From Lacibacter sp. H375 (GTDB lineage Bacteria; Bacteroidota; Bacteroidia; Chitinophagales; Chitinophagaceae), in contig NZ_JBBKTT010000001.1 of NCBI RefSeq assembly GCF_037892425.1, forward strand, positions 4,526,001-4,590,000: a stretch of 64,000 nt of DNA. The letters are read 5' to 3'. Made by a program: the position numbers and the translations under genes. The stretch's first letter is position 1, and the number at the start of each line of letters is the position of its first letter. A model generated the notes under the pieces. The model saw nothing but the letters and a program-made list of their open reading frames with translations. It made no database searches and was not told where the DNA came from. Positions 27,313 to 36,173 of the stretch are shown here, in pieces.

Positions 27313-27919
27313 TTGTTTTTTGTTTGAGGTTTTTATTCCAATCGAAATAACCAAGTATGGCAATTACAAATAAGAACAAAGTAAGTGCAGCATACAACGG
27401 AAGTTCTTTGTAAAGCAACAACGGAACGGCAAACGCATTACTGATGTTGAGCAATATCCAGTTCTCTATTTTTCGCTTCGCTAATAACCACATGCCAGCC
27501 CATGCTGTGGCGCTCACCCATGCATCAGCAAGCGGCACTGTAGAATCGGTAAAGTTTACAAGCACGGTGTATAGTAACACGAATGCCGTAACAACAATCG
27601 CCAGTGTTATTGTCCAATCACGTTTTGTACTGCGACTGATAGCTGGTGCTGTATGATGTTTTCGATTTACCCAAAACCACCAGCCATACACACTCATGAT
27701 GAAGTAGTAAAGATTCAATGCACTTTCGGCATACAAGCCTGCATTAAAAAAGATGTAAGTGGAAATAACAACGGCAACAATACCGCAGGGATAGAGTGCA
27801 ATTTTATTTGCTCTTGCCAACAGCACTTCGGCAACACCAAAACCCACTCCAATCCATTCGAGCAAGGGAACTGCTTTCAGTTGCACTGCAAATGCTTCTG
27901 CCCATTCGTGAAGATTCAT
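27296..27919 (-). CDS. pnuT: PnuC-family transporter, predicted thiamine transporter PnuT
   Basis: 207 aa with about seven transmembrane helices. PnuC features are visible: LEWIGVGFGVAEVLLARANKIALYPCGIVAVVIS at the N-terminus, the LYADSALQ-like LYAESALNLYYFIMSVYGWWFWVNR, and W-x-x-x-N near LLAKRKIENWILLNISNAFAVPLLLYK. PnuC proteins carry nicotinamide riboside; members under TPP riboswitch control are known as PnuT and move thiamine by facilitated diffusion. The riboswitch directly upstream (27962-28061) is the basis for calling this PnuT. Confidence 0.88.
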   Translation of the reverse strand: MNLHEWAEAFAVQLKAVPLLEWIGVGFGVAEVLLARANKIALYPCGIVAVVISTYIFFNAGLYAESALNLYYFIMSVYGWWFWVNRKHHTAPAISRSTKRDWTITLAIVVTAFVLLYTVLVNFTDSTVPLADAWVSATAWAGMWLLAKRKIENWILLNISNAFAVPLLLYKELPLYAALTLFLFVIAILGYFDWNKNLKQKTNVAVE

Positions 27920-27961
27920 AACTGATTGTCTTATTCACTCAGGGGCATGCACATGCAACTT

Positions 27962-28061
27962 GCTTTTTCCCTACGCCGGCATTACCCGGATCAGGTTATA
28001 GAAACCGAAGTTTCTTTGTGGGTATGATCTCAGCCCTTGTTAGTGTGGCACCCCATGAGTG
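27962..28061 (-). promoter_or_regulatory. TPP riboswitch (THI element)
   Basis: On the minus strand the conserved aptamer reads GGGGTGCC (28054-28047), GGGCTGAGATCATACCC, AACCTGATCCGGGTAATG and CCGGCGTAGGGAA (ending near 27967). These are the conserved P2/J3-2 and P4/J2-4 blocks of the thiamine pyrophosphate aptamer. It lies about 45 nt before the PnuT start codon. A segment just upstream of that start (27936-27945) can pair with the aptamer 5' flank (28051-28061). Confidence 0.95.
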
Positions 28062-28398
28062 GCGCAAAGATAGGGATAGCAAAGTACAAGAGGCAAGGCC
28101 AAGAAAATCCAAAACCCAATATCTAAAGTCCAAGCTTAAGAAAAACCAAGTAACTGGAAACAAATCATCCTATGTGTTGCAGTATGATTAATAGATGAGG
28201 TGTGCTTTGCCGCTCAATAGAACGTCATCCCGATTTTGGAAGTCTCTGTTGGTTATCCGGGCAGCGCCTTATACGTCCATAGCTATTTCAGGACGAGACC
28301 ATGTTGGAGAAAGTATATACGAAATTCCAATTATAAAAAGAAAGAGAGATATTAACTCAAGGTTTCATACCTTTTGTTTTAACCTAAAATACTATCTT
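28062..28398. other. Intergenic region between riboswitch and PD40 gene
   Basis: It holds the promoter side of the riboswitch transcript, a short low-complexity stretch (AAAATCCAAAACCCAATATC around 28107-28126, similar to the one beside pyrB), and the leader of the PD40 gene. An open frame extends from 28195 into the PD40 gene but has no protein-like N-terminus. Confidence 0.4.
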
Positions 28399-30213
28399 AT
28401 GACAAAGGTTCATTTGCTACTTTCGGGTGTGTTAATTCTTTGTATATCACTCCGGCCTTTTCATGGAGATTATCATACTGTCAATTCGGGGAACAACAAG
28501 TCTGAACCAATGTATCAACTGGCTTTTGCCAGTTTTGGTCCGTTGAACGATGATATTTTTATTGCGGATGCAAATGGAAATCATGCGAGGCCGCTACTCC
28601 CCGATCCGGCGAATGATTATAATGCTTCTTTTTCGCATGATGGCAAATGGATAGTATTTACTTCAGAACGAAATGGCTCAGCAGATATTTATCGTGTACA
28701 TGCCGATGGATCAGGATTGGAACAATTAACTGATGATCCTTCCTTTGATGACCAGGCTGTTTTTTCACCCGATGGAAAAAAAATTGCATTTGTTTCGAGT
28801 AGAAACGGACAAGCTGATATTTATATATTCGAGATAGCAACAAAGAAATTAACGAATATCACTAACCATCCTGCCGGCGATTTTCGTCCTGCATGGTCTC
28901 CTGACGGGGAATGGATTGCATTCTCTACAGACCGTGATTCCAAAAGGCCCATGCCGGTATTCACTTTATGGCATTCTACTGAGATTTATACCATTCGTAT
29001 TGATGGCTCAAACATAAAAAGAAGGACGCAACTGGATTCATATGCCGGCAGCCCTTGCTGGTCGTTTGATGGTAAACAAATAGTATTTTATGAAGCGGCT
29101 TTACAACAAGTGCGGAATATGAATACTGTTATGAAAACAAATGCAACAACACAGCTTTCTGTCATTAATGTTTCCGACAATACAAAGCAAACCATTACAA
29201 AAGATACGGGCGAAAAGATTTACCCGAGATGGTTTGCCGATGGCACCATAGCTTATGTAACCTGGGGCGAAACTCCCGGTATCGTATTTACAAATGGTAA
29301 AGCAAGATTGAATGGTAATTTTGAAAACCCTTCGTGGTCATCTGATGGCCAACAGATGCTTTTTCATCGTGAAGTAAATGCCGGCTGGCCGCCATATTAT
29401 AAGTTGTTTAGCCGTGATCCGCAATTTCAATTGATTCGCTCCGGTGTGTTTCCCAGCTACTCACCTTCGGGCACCTATCTTATCTGCAATGATAAAACCG
29501 CCGGTATTCATCATAACCAGATCATGCGTATGAATGCAGACGGCACTAACCGCTCTATCTTGTTTGGCGATTCAATAAAAAGTGCGTTAGCACCTGTATG
29601 GTCTCCACAAGAAGATAAAATTGCTTTTGGCTTTGGCCGTTTTTTCCAAAGTCTGCAGGGGCCGGCTATTGGTGATATAGCGATTATTGATAGTGATGGA
29701 AGTCATTTAGAAGTCCTAACTGACGGGAAGGGTAATTATGGTTTTCCATCATGGTCACCCGATGGGAAAAAAATTGTTTACCGTGGAGCAACCGATAGCA
29801 TCAAGGGCTTGTTTATTGTTGATGTGGAAACAAAAAAAATTACAAGACTTACAACCAACAGCCACGATAATTTCCCAGGCTGGTCGCCAAATGGCGACCT
29901 GATAGCATTTACCGGTAAACGGGATGGCAACTATGATATTTATACCATTAAGCCCGATGGAAGCGCTTTAAAAAGGTTGACCACAGATCCTGGAAATGAA
30001 GCTCACAGTATTTGGTCGCCCGATGGCAAATGGATTGCTTTCAGCAGCGGCAGAACCGGTTTCAAAGATGAATCTGCATTGCATCCTTATAATCCCCAAC
30101 CATACGGTGAAATATGTGTGATGCGTGCCGATGGTTCGGATGTTCGGGTATTAACCGATAACCAGTATGAAGAAGCAACACCTGCCTGGATGTCTTTGAA
30201 AAAAAGGAAATAA
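28399..30213 (+). CDS. Exported PD40/TolB-like beta-propeller protein
   Basis: 604 aa from the ATG at 28399. A signal peptide (about 1-24) is followed by at least ten WD40-like PD40 repeats of the form FSxDGKWIVFxSxRxGxxDIY: for example FSHDGKWIVFTSERNGSADIY, FSPDGKKIAFVSSRNGQADIY, WSPDGEWIAFSTDRDS, WSPNGDLIAFTGKRDGNYDIY and WSPDGKWIAFSSGRTG. The repeats fold into one or two propellers, as in TolB and DPP6-type proteins. No peptidase or kinase domain is attached. Probably a periplasmic binding protein; partner unknown. Confidence 0.88.
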   Translation: MTKVHLLLSGVLILCISLRPFHGDYHTVNSGNNKSEPMYQLAFASFGPLNDDIFIADANGNHARPLLPDPANDYNASFSHDGKWIVFTSERNGSADIYRVHADGSGLEQLTDDPSFDDQAVFSPDGKKIAFVSSRNGQADIYIFEIATKKLTNITNHPAGDFRPAWSPDGEWIAFSTDRDSKRPMPVFTLWHSTEIYTIRIDGSNIKRRTQLDSYAGSPCWSFDGKQIVFYEAALQQVRNMNTVMKTNATTQLSVINVSDNTKQTITKDTGEKIYPRWFADGTIAYVTWGETPGIVFTNGKARLNGNFENPSWSSDGQQMLFHREVNAGWPPYYKLFSRDPQFQLIRSGVFPSYSPSGTYLICNDKTAGIHHNQIMRMNADGTNRSILFGDSIKSALAPVWSPQEDKIAFGFGRFFQSLQGPAIGDIAIIDSDGSHLEVLTDGKGNYGFPSWSPDGKKIVYRGATDSIKGLFIVDVETKKITRLTTNSHDNFPGWSPNGDLIAFTGKRDGNYDIYTIKPDGSALKRLTTDPGNEAHSIWSPDGKWIAFSSGRTGFKDESALHPYNPQPYGEICVMRADGSDVRVLTDNQYEEATPAWMSLKKRK

Positions 30214-30312
30214 CAAAAGCATTGTATTTGATAGATTGTATTAGCAGGTAAAGACAGGAACATTGGTTTAAGCTGCAATTATATCAAACCAAGTATGCCT
30301 TCAGCAAACAAT

Positions 30313-32151
30313 CTACTTTTTAATATTCTTAATAATTGTTTCTATTGTAGCCACATCATTATCAAATCCTCCATGTGAAGTGCTTTTTGAATACAGACCC
30401 GGACTGTGATACGATTTGATTGTTGCACGTTGGTAGTTACTTTCCTTTTCAAAATATTTCTGCATGCCTAAGATGGGCGTTTTTCTGCCGGGCTCAAACG
30501 AGTTGGAAACAAGATAGAGCAACGATTTGGAATAGATGGAGCAATTATCTTTCAGTTCAACATCATCACTCAAATGATACTGATAATAGTTGTTTATTTT
30601 TTTATTCTGAATGGCCTTGAGAATAGTGGTATCAAACAATTCATTGGTGACGGCAGGTGCCATAAACTGAACTGTTTTGAAACTCCAGCCGAGGCTTATT
30701 AATTTCTCCACCAAATGACTGTGCACAATACTGCCTGCCGAGTGGCCGATAAGATGAATATTGACATGACTCTTTAATTCGCTCTTGGCTGATGTTGCAT
30801 ATTTATACAATAACTGACCACCGCTGTTTTTTTCATAACTGATGGCCTTTGCATTTTCCTTCATCTCCTTCCATACCTTACTGCCAATAGGCGCTGCCAA
30901 CCGTTCAAGCCGTTCATCTTTCCAATTAACGATCCAGTCAACAATGCCACCCGTCATACGTGGTTCCTTACCCAGCAAGGTATCTTCCAACATACTTTTA
31001 ACTGTACTTAAAATATCAGTCTCCCACATCAGCATAATGGGAAATATCTGCGCATCATATAATTTTTTACACCAAACAGCATAGCTATCGGCTGCCGACT
31101 TTTCACCCACCAAACCACCGTGTGCATAAATAGCAACATCCATCGGTTTGTTTTTTAATCCCCATCGTTCTCTTGCAATGCCTGCATGTTGTGTTACCAA
31201 TGCTTCAATATCCAATTCGGTTGTGCGGTATTCGCCGGAGTTACTCAACCGGCCATTGTTTTCCATATCAATAATAAACGGATCGAGTTCTCTTTTCTTC
31301 AGTATTGGATCAGCTGCAATGGCCACTTTGTTTTTTTTATCTAACCTGAGTGTGGCCGAATTGGCAATGGCCAAATGAAGATCGGTGGTAACACCCATTT
31401 GCGCTACCCAGCAATCCATTGCATTCACCTGCCAGTCTTCATACGTTAATACGGCAAGACCGTTTGTTCCCCATTCCTTGCCCCATGAATTCTGAATGAT
31501 AAAACCTGTTTGATTATAGCCAATGATCACAAACGCATGACCTCCATCCGTCTCTTTTACTTTTGTATTGGGAATTTCTAAGTACTTGTGATGTGTTGAT
31601 TTTTTTGGAACGTCCCAGCCTGCATGACAAACAGCGCTTGCATACAAAATACCAAGATCATTAATGGCACAATGCATGTCTTCAATACTTTTCGGCTCTA
31701 CCCTGTAGTAAGCACCTAACGGATAGTTTACTGAATTGAGCCACCAATCGCCTTCCTCACCTTTAATATCAGGCTTGGGCATTTGCAGTGTTTTCCAGAA
31801 CCGGTTTTCGCAGGCACCATGTTTATGCCAGCCTTTAATGGCACCTCTTAAACTGGAACCTTCATCTTTTATATAGCCCGGAAATTCATCGTAACGACGG
31901 GCCATTGAATACAGCATGAAAGGTGATGCGGTAAAGCCTTGATTATTGACGGGATCAATTTTACGTGCGAGATAATTTACAACTGTGGCCAATGCAAAGC
32001 CGGTGCAGGCGCTGGTTTCTTTTTGGTGCAGTATGGGAAGTTTTGTTTCCTGGATGAACGCTTTGCGGGGAGCTGTTGTAACGGCGGGTTGATACATTCT
32101 GTCCCTGATATCAATTTTATCAGGCACAACATTGTTTTTCCTGTTTTTCAT
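30313..32151 (-). CDS. Papain-like (C1A) cysteine protease fused to an alpha/beta-hydrolase domain
   Basis: 612 aa, no signal peptide (MKNRKNNVVPDKIDIRD). Residues about 35-255 are a C1 peptidase: Gln43 and Cys49 in HQKETSACTGFA, His205 in GGHAFVIIGYN, and Asn221 in QNSWGKEWG form the complete papain set. Residues about 335-612 are an alpha/beta-hydrolase-like domain: AHGGLVGEKSA (oxyanion strand), the nucleophile elbow GHSAGS with Ser471, and a C-terminal HGGFDND supplying a possible His. This combination of protease and lipase/esterase is uncommon. It may be an effector or a self-processing enzyme. No immunity gene, secretion signal or VgrG/PAAR marker lies beside it. Confidence 0.85.
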   Translation of the reverse strand: MKNRKNNVVPDKIDIRDRMYQPAVTTAPRKAFIQETKLPILHQKETSACTGFALATVVNYLARKIDPVNNQGFTASPFMLYSMARRYDEFPGYIKDEGSSLRGAIKGWHKHGACENRFWKTLQMPKPDIKGEEGDWWLNSVNYPLGAYYRVEPKSIEDMHCAINDLGILYASAVCHAGWDVPKKSTHHKYLEIPNTKVKETDGGHAFVIIGYNQTGFIIQNSWGKEWGTNGLAVLTYEDWQVNAMDCWVAQMGVTTDLHLAIANSATLRLDKKNKVAIAADPILKKRELDPFIIDMENNGRLSNSGEYRTTELDIEALVTQHAGIARERWGLKNKPMDVAIYAHGGLVGEKSAADSYAVWCKKLYDAQIFPIMLMWETDILSTVKSMLEDTLLGKEPRMTGGIVDWIVNWKDERLERLAAPIGSKVWKEMKENAKAISYEKNSGGQLLYKYATSAKSELKSHVNIHLIGHSAGSIVHSHLVEKLISLGWSFKTVQFMAPAVTNELFDTTILKAIQNKKINNYYQYHLSDDVELKDNCSIYSKSLLYLVSNSFEPGRKTPILGMQKYFEKESNYQRATIKSYHSPGLYSKSTSHGGFDNDVATIETIIKNIKK

Positions 32152-32590
32152 ATGCAGTGTTTGGGAACAATGTAAAAATTATAGTGGAATTGTGCAATGG
32201 TGAAAACACGGTGAAAATATTTTCACCCGTTTTGCTTTAATGACAATGCAAGTGGCGTTGCTGATAACAAGCAACGGTGGCGGACATTCGAATTATTATT
32301 GAGCATGAAAGACCGGCTGAGGCTGAAGCCACATGCATAATATTGGCACTTAGTTGGCTTGCACTTCCCTGTTGATGGTGCGGTGGCCTGAATATTTTTT
32401 TGTGAATTGGTATTATTCCCCTTTGTAATTGTCTATAGTATGTACAATAATCTGTTTCGGGCGCTATGATATTGAACTATGTTGACGGATGACTTTTTCA
32501 GGAAGAATAATAACTAAAGCTGCAATTAAGTAAAGTTGAACACGGGCTTAAAATAAATTTAATACTATGGTAAGAAAACTGAAAGGAATA
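32152..32590. other. Intergenic region upstream of GH10 xylanase gene
   Basis: No gene-like frame. It is A/T-rich and contains the promoters of two divergent genes (protease fusion to the left, xylanase to the right). I see no strong palindrome or riboswitch-like motif. Confidence 0.4.
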
Positions 32591-34210
32591 ATGAAACAAA
32601 TGTTTTTAGCATTCGTGTGTTTTTTAATATTAATCTGTTCATGTAAGAAAAAACCAGCCGGAAATACGGGTGGAGGAACGACTCCTCCAACTGCTGAATC
32701 TGCGCCATTAAAATCAGTTGCCACTTTTCCTATTGGTGCTGCAGGCAGTAATTTCTCTTTTATGAATACCGCACTTTCATCGGCCATACTAAAAAGGGAT
32801 TTTAATGCAATTACTTTTGAAAATGAAATGAAGAACAATGCAATCGTCAATTCTTCAGGCGCCTATAATTTTACTACCGCTGATGCCATGGTAGCTGCTG
32901 CACAGGCGGCTAATTTACAGGTACACGGGCATGTGCTGGCATGGCATGCACAAACACAAGGTGCTTATTACAGGAGTATCTTATCGGCAGCAACGCCGGG
33001 CACAGTGAACCTATTGCAAAATCCCGGTTTCGAAAATGGCGATGCAACAAGTTTTACCGCATACACAGTTTTGAACTCAGGTAATCCTGCGGGTACAGCA
33101 ACTATAACCGTTGGTGCAGGTGCGTCGGAAGTGCGAACAGGTACACGTTCATTAAAAGTTGTAAACCCCACCGCTTATGGTAACGAACATTGGCGGGTGC
33201 AGGTAGCTTCTGATGCTGTTACACTTGAATTGGGTAAACAATACCAAATAAGTTATTGGGTAAAGGCGTTAACTGTAAATGGTTCTATCCGTTTATCAAC
33301 ACAACCCTCTCCTTTATACCAGGCCGATCAAACAATTGGTACCAACTGGCAGCAGGTTACATGGCTTATTACCGCCAATACCGCACAAACACGTATCGTG
33401 TTTGATTTAGGAAACAGCAGCAATACGTACTTCATAGATGATGTAAGTGTTAATGAAATGATTGGTGGCGGCAGTTCGGGCACTAATTATGCAAAGGTTG
33501 ATAGTTTGCTTAAAACAACGATCTATACAATTGCCGGTCATTTTAAAGGAAAGGTCAGAGGCTGGGATGTAATTAATGAAATGTTTGCTGATGGTCCGGC
33601 GGGTGCAATACGAAATAATACCAATACCGCTAATGCAACCAACAATGATGTGTTTGTGTGGAGTGAATACCTGGGCAGAGATTTTGGAGTAAAAGCATTT
33701 AAGTATGCAGCAGAAGCAGATCCGCAAGCCAAACTTTTTATTAATGATTACAATCTTGAGTTCTCCACTGCCAAGCTCGATTCGCTCATTGCATACGTTA
33801 ATGAAATAAGAACAAGAGGTGCCAAGGTTGATGGTATCGGCACGCAAATGCATGTAAGCATCAACACCAGTAAAACACAAATCGATAATCACTTTATTAA
33901 GCTTGCTGCAACGGGGTTACTGGTGCATATATCAGAACTTGATATTGGTGTAAATACCAATAACGCAACCAGTGTTGTTTTTTCTGCCGACCTCGAAAAT
34001 GCACAAGCCGATATGTACAACTATATTGTAACTTCTTATATGCGGTATGTGCCGAAAGCGCAACGCTATGGAGTAACCATTTGGGGTACACTCGACAACC
34101 AAAGCTGGCGCTACAAAAGCGGTGCAGATTATCCGTTGCTTTACACAGCAACAGGTGTAAAAAAACGGGCCTACGAATTTGTGTTGCGGGCATTACAATC
34201 GGGTTTGTAA
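32591..34210 (+). CDS. GH10 endo-1,4-beta-xylanase lipoprotein with inserted carbohydrate-binding module
   Basis: 539 aa from the ATG at 32591 (an earlier ATG at 32567 is possible). A lipobox-type cysteine lies in LILICSC, followed by a Gly/Thr/Pro linker. The GH10 barrel starts with FPIGAAGSN and FNAITFENEMKNNAI, then HVLAWHAQTQ. It is interrupted at about 139-290 by a CBM4/9-like beta-sandwich (NLLQNPGFENGDATSF...YFIDDVSVNEM). The barrel then resumes with the acid/base Glu330 in WDVINEMF and the nucleophile Glu449 in HISELDIG. CBM-in-barrel GH10 enzymes are known in gut and rumen Bacteroidota. It cleaves xylan at the cell surface. Confidence 0.94.
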   Translation: MKQMFLAFVCFLILICSCKKKPAGNTGGGTTPPTAESAPLKSVATFPIGAAGSNFSFMNTALSSAILKRDFNAITFENEMKNNAIVNSSGAYNFTTADAMVAAAQAANLQVHGHVLAWHAQTQGAYYRSILSAATPGTVNLLQNPGFENGDATSFTAYTVLNSGNPAGTATITVGAGASEVRTGTRSLKVVNPTAYGNEHWRVQVASDAVTLELGKQYQISYWVKALTVNGSIRLSTQPSPLYQADQTIGTNWQQVTWLITANTAQTRIVFDLGNSSNTYFIDDVSVNEMIGGGSSGTNYAKVDSLLKTTIYTIAGHFKGKVRGWDVINEMFADGPAGAIRNNTNTANATNNDVFVWSEYLGRDFGVKAFKYAAEADPQAKLFINDYNLEFSTAKLDSLIAYVNEIRTRGAKVDGIGTQMHVSINTSKTQIDNHFIKLAATGLLVHISELDIGVNTNNATSVVFSADLENAQADMYNYIVTSYMRYVPKAQRYGVTIWGTLDNQSWRYKSGADYPLLYTATGVKKRAYEFVLRALQSGL

Positions 34211-34401
34211 ACAACTTTCAGGCAGGTTCTTTTAAAACTTTCTACCAGGTTATTATACCAATACATGTATTGGTTAATCGCTGATGTTTGTTTTGCTGCC
34301 CAACAAATTTTTCATCCCTAGGTTACGAGGGAAATGTTGTGCATGTGTAAAAGGCAGGCTACCCTGTCGTGTTTATACGCCTGATACGCTTTATGTACGC
34401 T

Positions 34402-36102
34402 TTATCTACGGAGTATCGTGGGAGTATCCTGGCTTATGTATCGACCTCTCAGCTTCACAAACTTCACCAGCTTTATACGATCGCTGTTTAAATGCAATTC
34501 AATATTCCCGGTTCCTGTTTTTACCAGGTTGATGGAATAATTATTCATCAACAGTTTATCAGGCGTTACCAAAACAGCAGTGCTGCTGTCTTTCCCTGCT
34601 AAAACGACCGCATAGTTTCTGCCGGATGTGCCGGTGATTTCAAGTAAAGTATTTGTTTCATTGTTGCGGTAAGTGCCGTTCAATGCAGCGTAGTTAAACC
34701 TGTTCCAGTTAGCGGTGGCACGGACAAGCGTGTAAGGCGCATGTGTTGTGTAGTAAGCAGTAACCTGCATTTCCCCTTTTGCATTCTTCACAAATTCCTG
34801 CTTAAATGCAGGATCGTTCTTTTGATGAAATACATTATGCGATTCACGTTCCAGTTCTATATCGTTGCGTCCGTTGCGTTTTAAATACAACTTACCGTTG
34901 CGTATTTCAAATTCAAAAGCAAAATCATTACCGGTGAGGTATATGCCGGTCAACTCCTTTTCATCCACATAACTGCCAGCCCTTGCAGGTGCCGTTAACC
35001 AGGATTGTGTTTCGGTATTCAACTTAAAAAACAAATCGGCCATTTGACGTGTCTGCATTGCAGGAATTGATTTACCGGTATTGGTTAAGGTGATCATGGC
35101 TACCTTCTTTTCCGGGAAACGAAGTACAGTTGCTTTCCATGCACCTGTTGCGCCTTCATGAAATGTGTATGCAAGACCTTTGTAGTTTCCAAATTCAAGA
35201 CCATACCCATAATTTGTTACAGCAGACTGTTCAACCAGCTGCTGGCTTTTCTGAATGGTTGCGGTACTTACAGGTGTAACTACTTTGCCCTGCACAATTC
35301 TTTCCCATTGCAGCTGATCGTTGAGCGTGGAGAACAAATTACCATCGCCACATACATTCCATATCCAGTTGTAAGTTGTCCATGTATTAAAGTTGAAATA
35401 GGCCCTGGCAACGGGCCCACGGATGTTGTTGTAATTGTCTTCAAAGGAAGTGGCATACATACCCAGCATACGAAACAGATTGTTCGTGTAGGTTGTAAAG
35501 GACTGACCCGATAATTTTTCAACCAGCAATGCCAGTAAAATATAATTACTGTTGCTGTAGAGGTATTTGCTGCCGGGAGCAAAATTCAGTTCTTCCTGTT
35601 TCGTAAGCAATGCCAGTACATCGTTGTTGTTAAACGATTGCTTCCACCATGTAAAACCTTGCAACGACCACAGATCGTACACATCCCGTATGCCACTGCT
35701 GTGCGTTAACAAATGCCTGATGGATATCTTTTCTTTTATGCGGGGAAAAAGCTTTGGGAAGAATGTACGGATATCATCAGAGAGCTTCAGTTTACCTGCA
35801 TCCATTAACGTGAGAATGGCCAGTGCCGTAAACTGTTTTCCATTGGAAGCGATATTGAATCGTGTGTCGGCTGTGATCAACGAACTGTCGGCAAAGTCGG
35901 CAATGCCCGCCCATTTTTGATAAACCACTTCGCCGTTTTGTATGATGGCAGTGGCGATGCCCGGTGCATCAGACGGCACATCCTGTGTGGCAACCGAATC
36001 GAGTTTTTGCAGCAGTACCGGAGATAAAGGTGTAACTGTTTGTGCAAACAGGACCTGCAATGGAAGAAGAATAAAATAACTGATAAACGGAACTGATTTC
36101 AT
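34402..36102 (-). CDS. Secreted serine beta-lactamase-like hydrolase (class C / DD-peptidase fold)
   Basis: 566 aa from the ATG at 36102. A signal peptide (about 1-20, VLFAQ) precedes a beta-lactamase-related catalytic domain. Ser86 and Lys89 form the SxxK motif (ASNGKQ), and Tyr182-Ser183-Asn184 the YxN motif (LYSNSNY). An HEGATG segment (third motif HxG) follows. A C-terminal beta-rich extension (about 370-566, FEFEIRNGKLYLKRNG) is typical of Bacteroidota family members. The substrate may be a peptide, ester or beta-lactam; resistance cannot be inferred. It lies downstream of the membrane AraC gene on the same strand with a gap of about 70 bp. Confidence 0.9.
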   Translation of the reverse strand: MKSVPFISYFILLPLQVLFAQTVTPLSPVLLQKLDSVATQDVPSDAPGIATAIIQNGEVVYQKWAGIADFADSSLITADTRFNIASNGKQFTALAILTLMDAGKLKLSDDIRTFFPKLFPRIKEKISIRHLLTHSSGIRDVYDLWSLQGFTWWKQSFNNNDVLALLTKQEELNFAPGSKYLYSNSNYILLALLVEKLSGQSFTTYTNNLFRMLGMYATSFEDNYNNIRGPVARAYFNFNTWTTYNWIWNVCGDGNLFSTLNDQLQWERIVQGKVVTPVSTATIQKSQQLVEQSAVTNYGYGLEFGNYKGLAYTFHEGATGAWKATVLRFPEKKVAMITLTNTGKSIPAMQTRQMADLFFKLNTETQSWLTAPARAGSYVDEKELTGIYLTGNDFAFEFEIRNGKLYLKRNGRNDIELERESHNVFHQKNDPAFKQEFVKNAKGEMQVTAYYTTHAPYTLVRATANWNRFNYAALNGTYRNNETNTLLEITGTSGRNYAVVLAGKDSSTAVLVTPDKLLMNNYSINLVKTGTGNIELHLNSDRIKLVKFVKLRGRYISQDTPTILRR

Positions 36103-36173
36103 GCGATGCAAATTTGTGCAATGGTCGGTTGCGGCCGTTGAAAAAACGGTTCATATCCTGATTTGACACCAGC

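Noticed and set aside
34402-36102. Antibiotic-resistance beta-lactamase
   Set aside because: SxxK and YxN motifs fit the whole serine-hydrolase family with a long C-terminal extension; resistance cannot be inferred from sequence.
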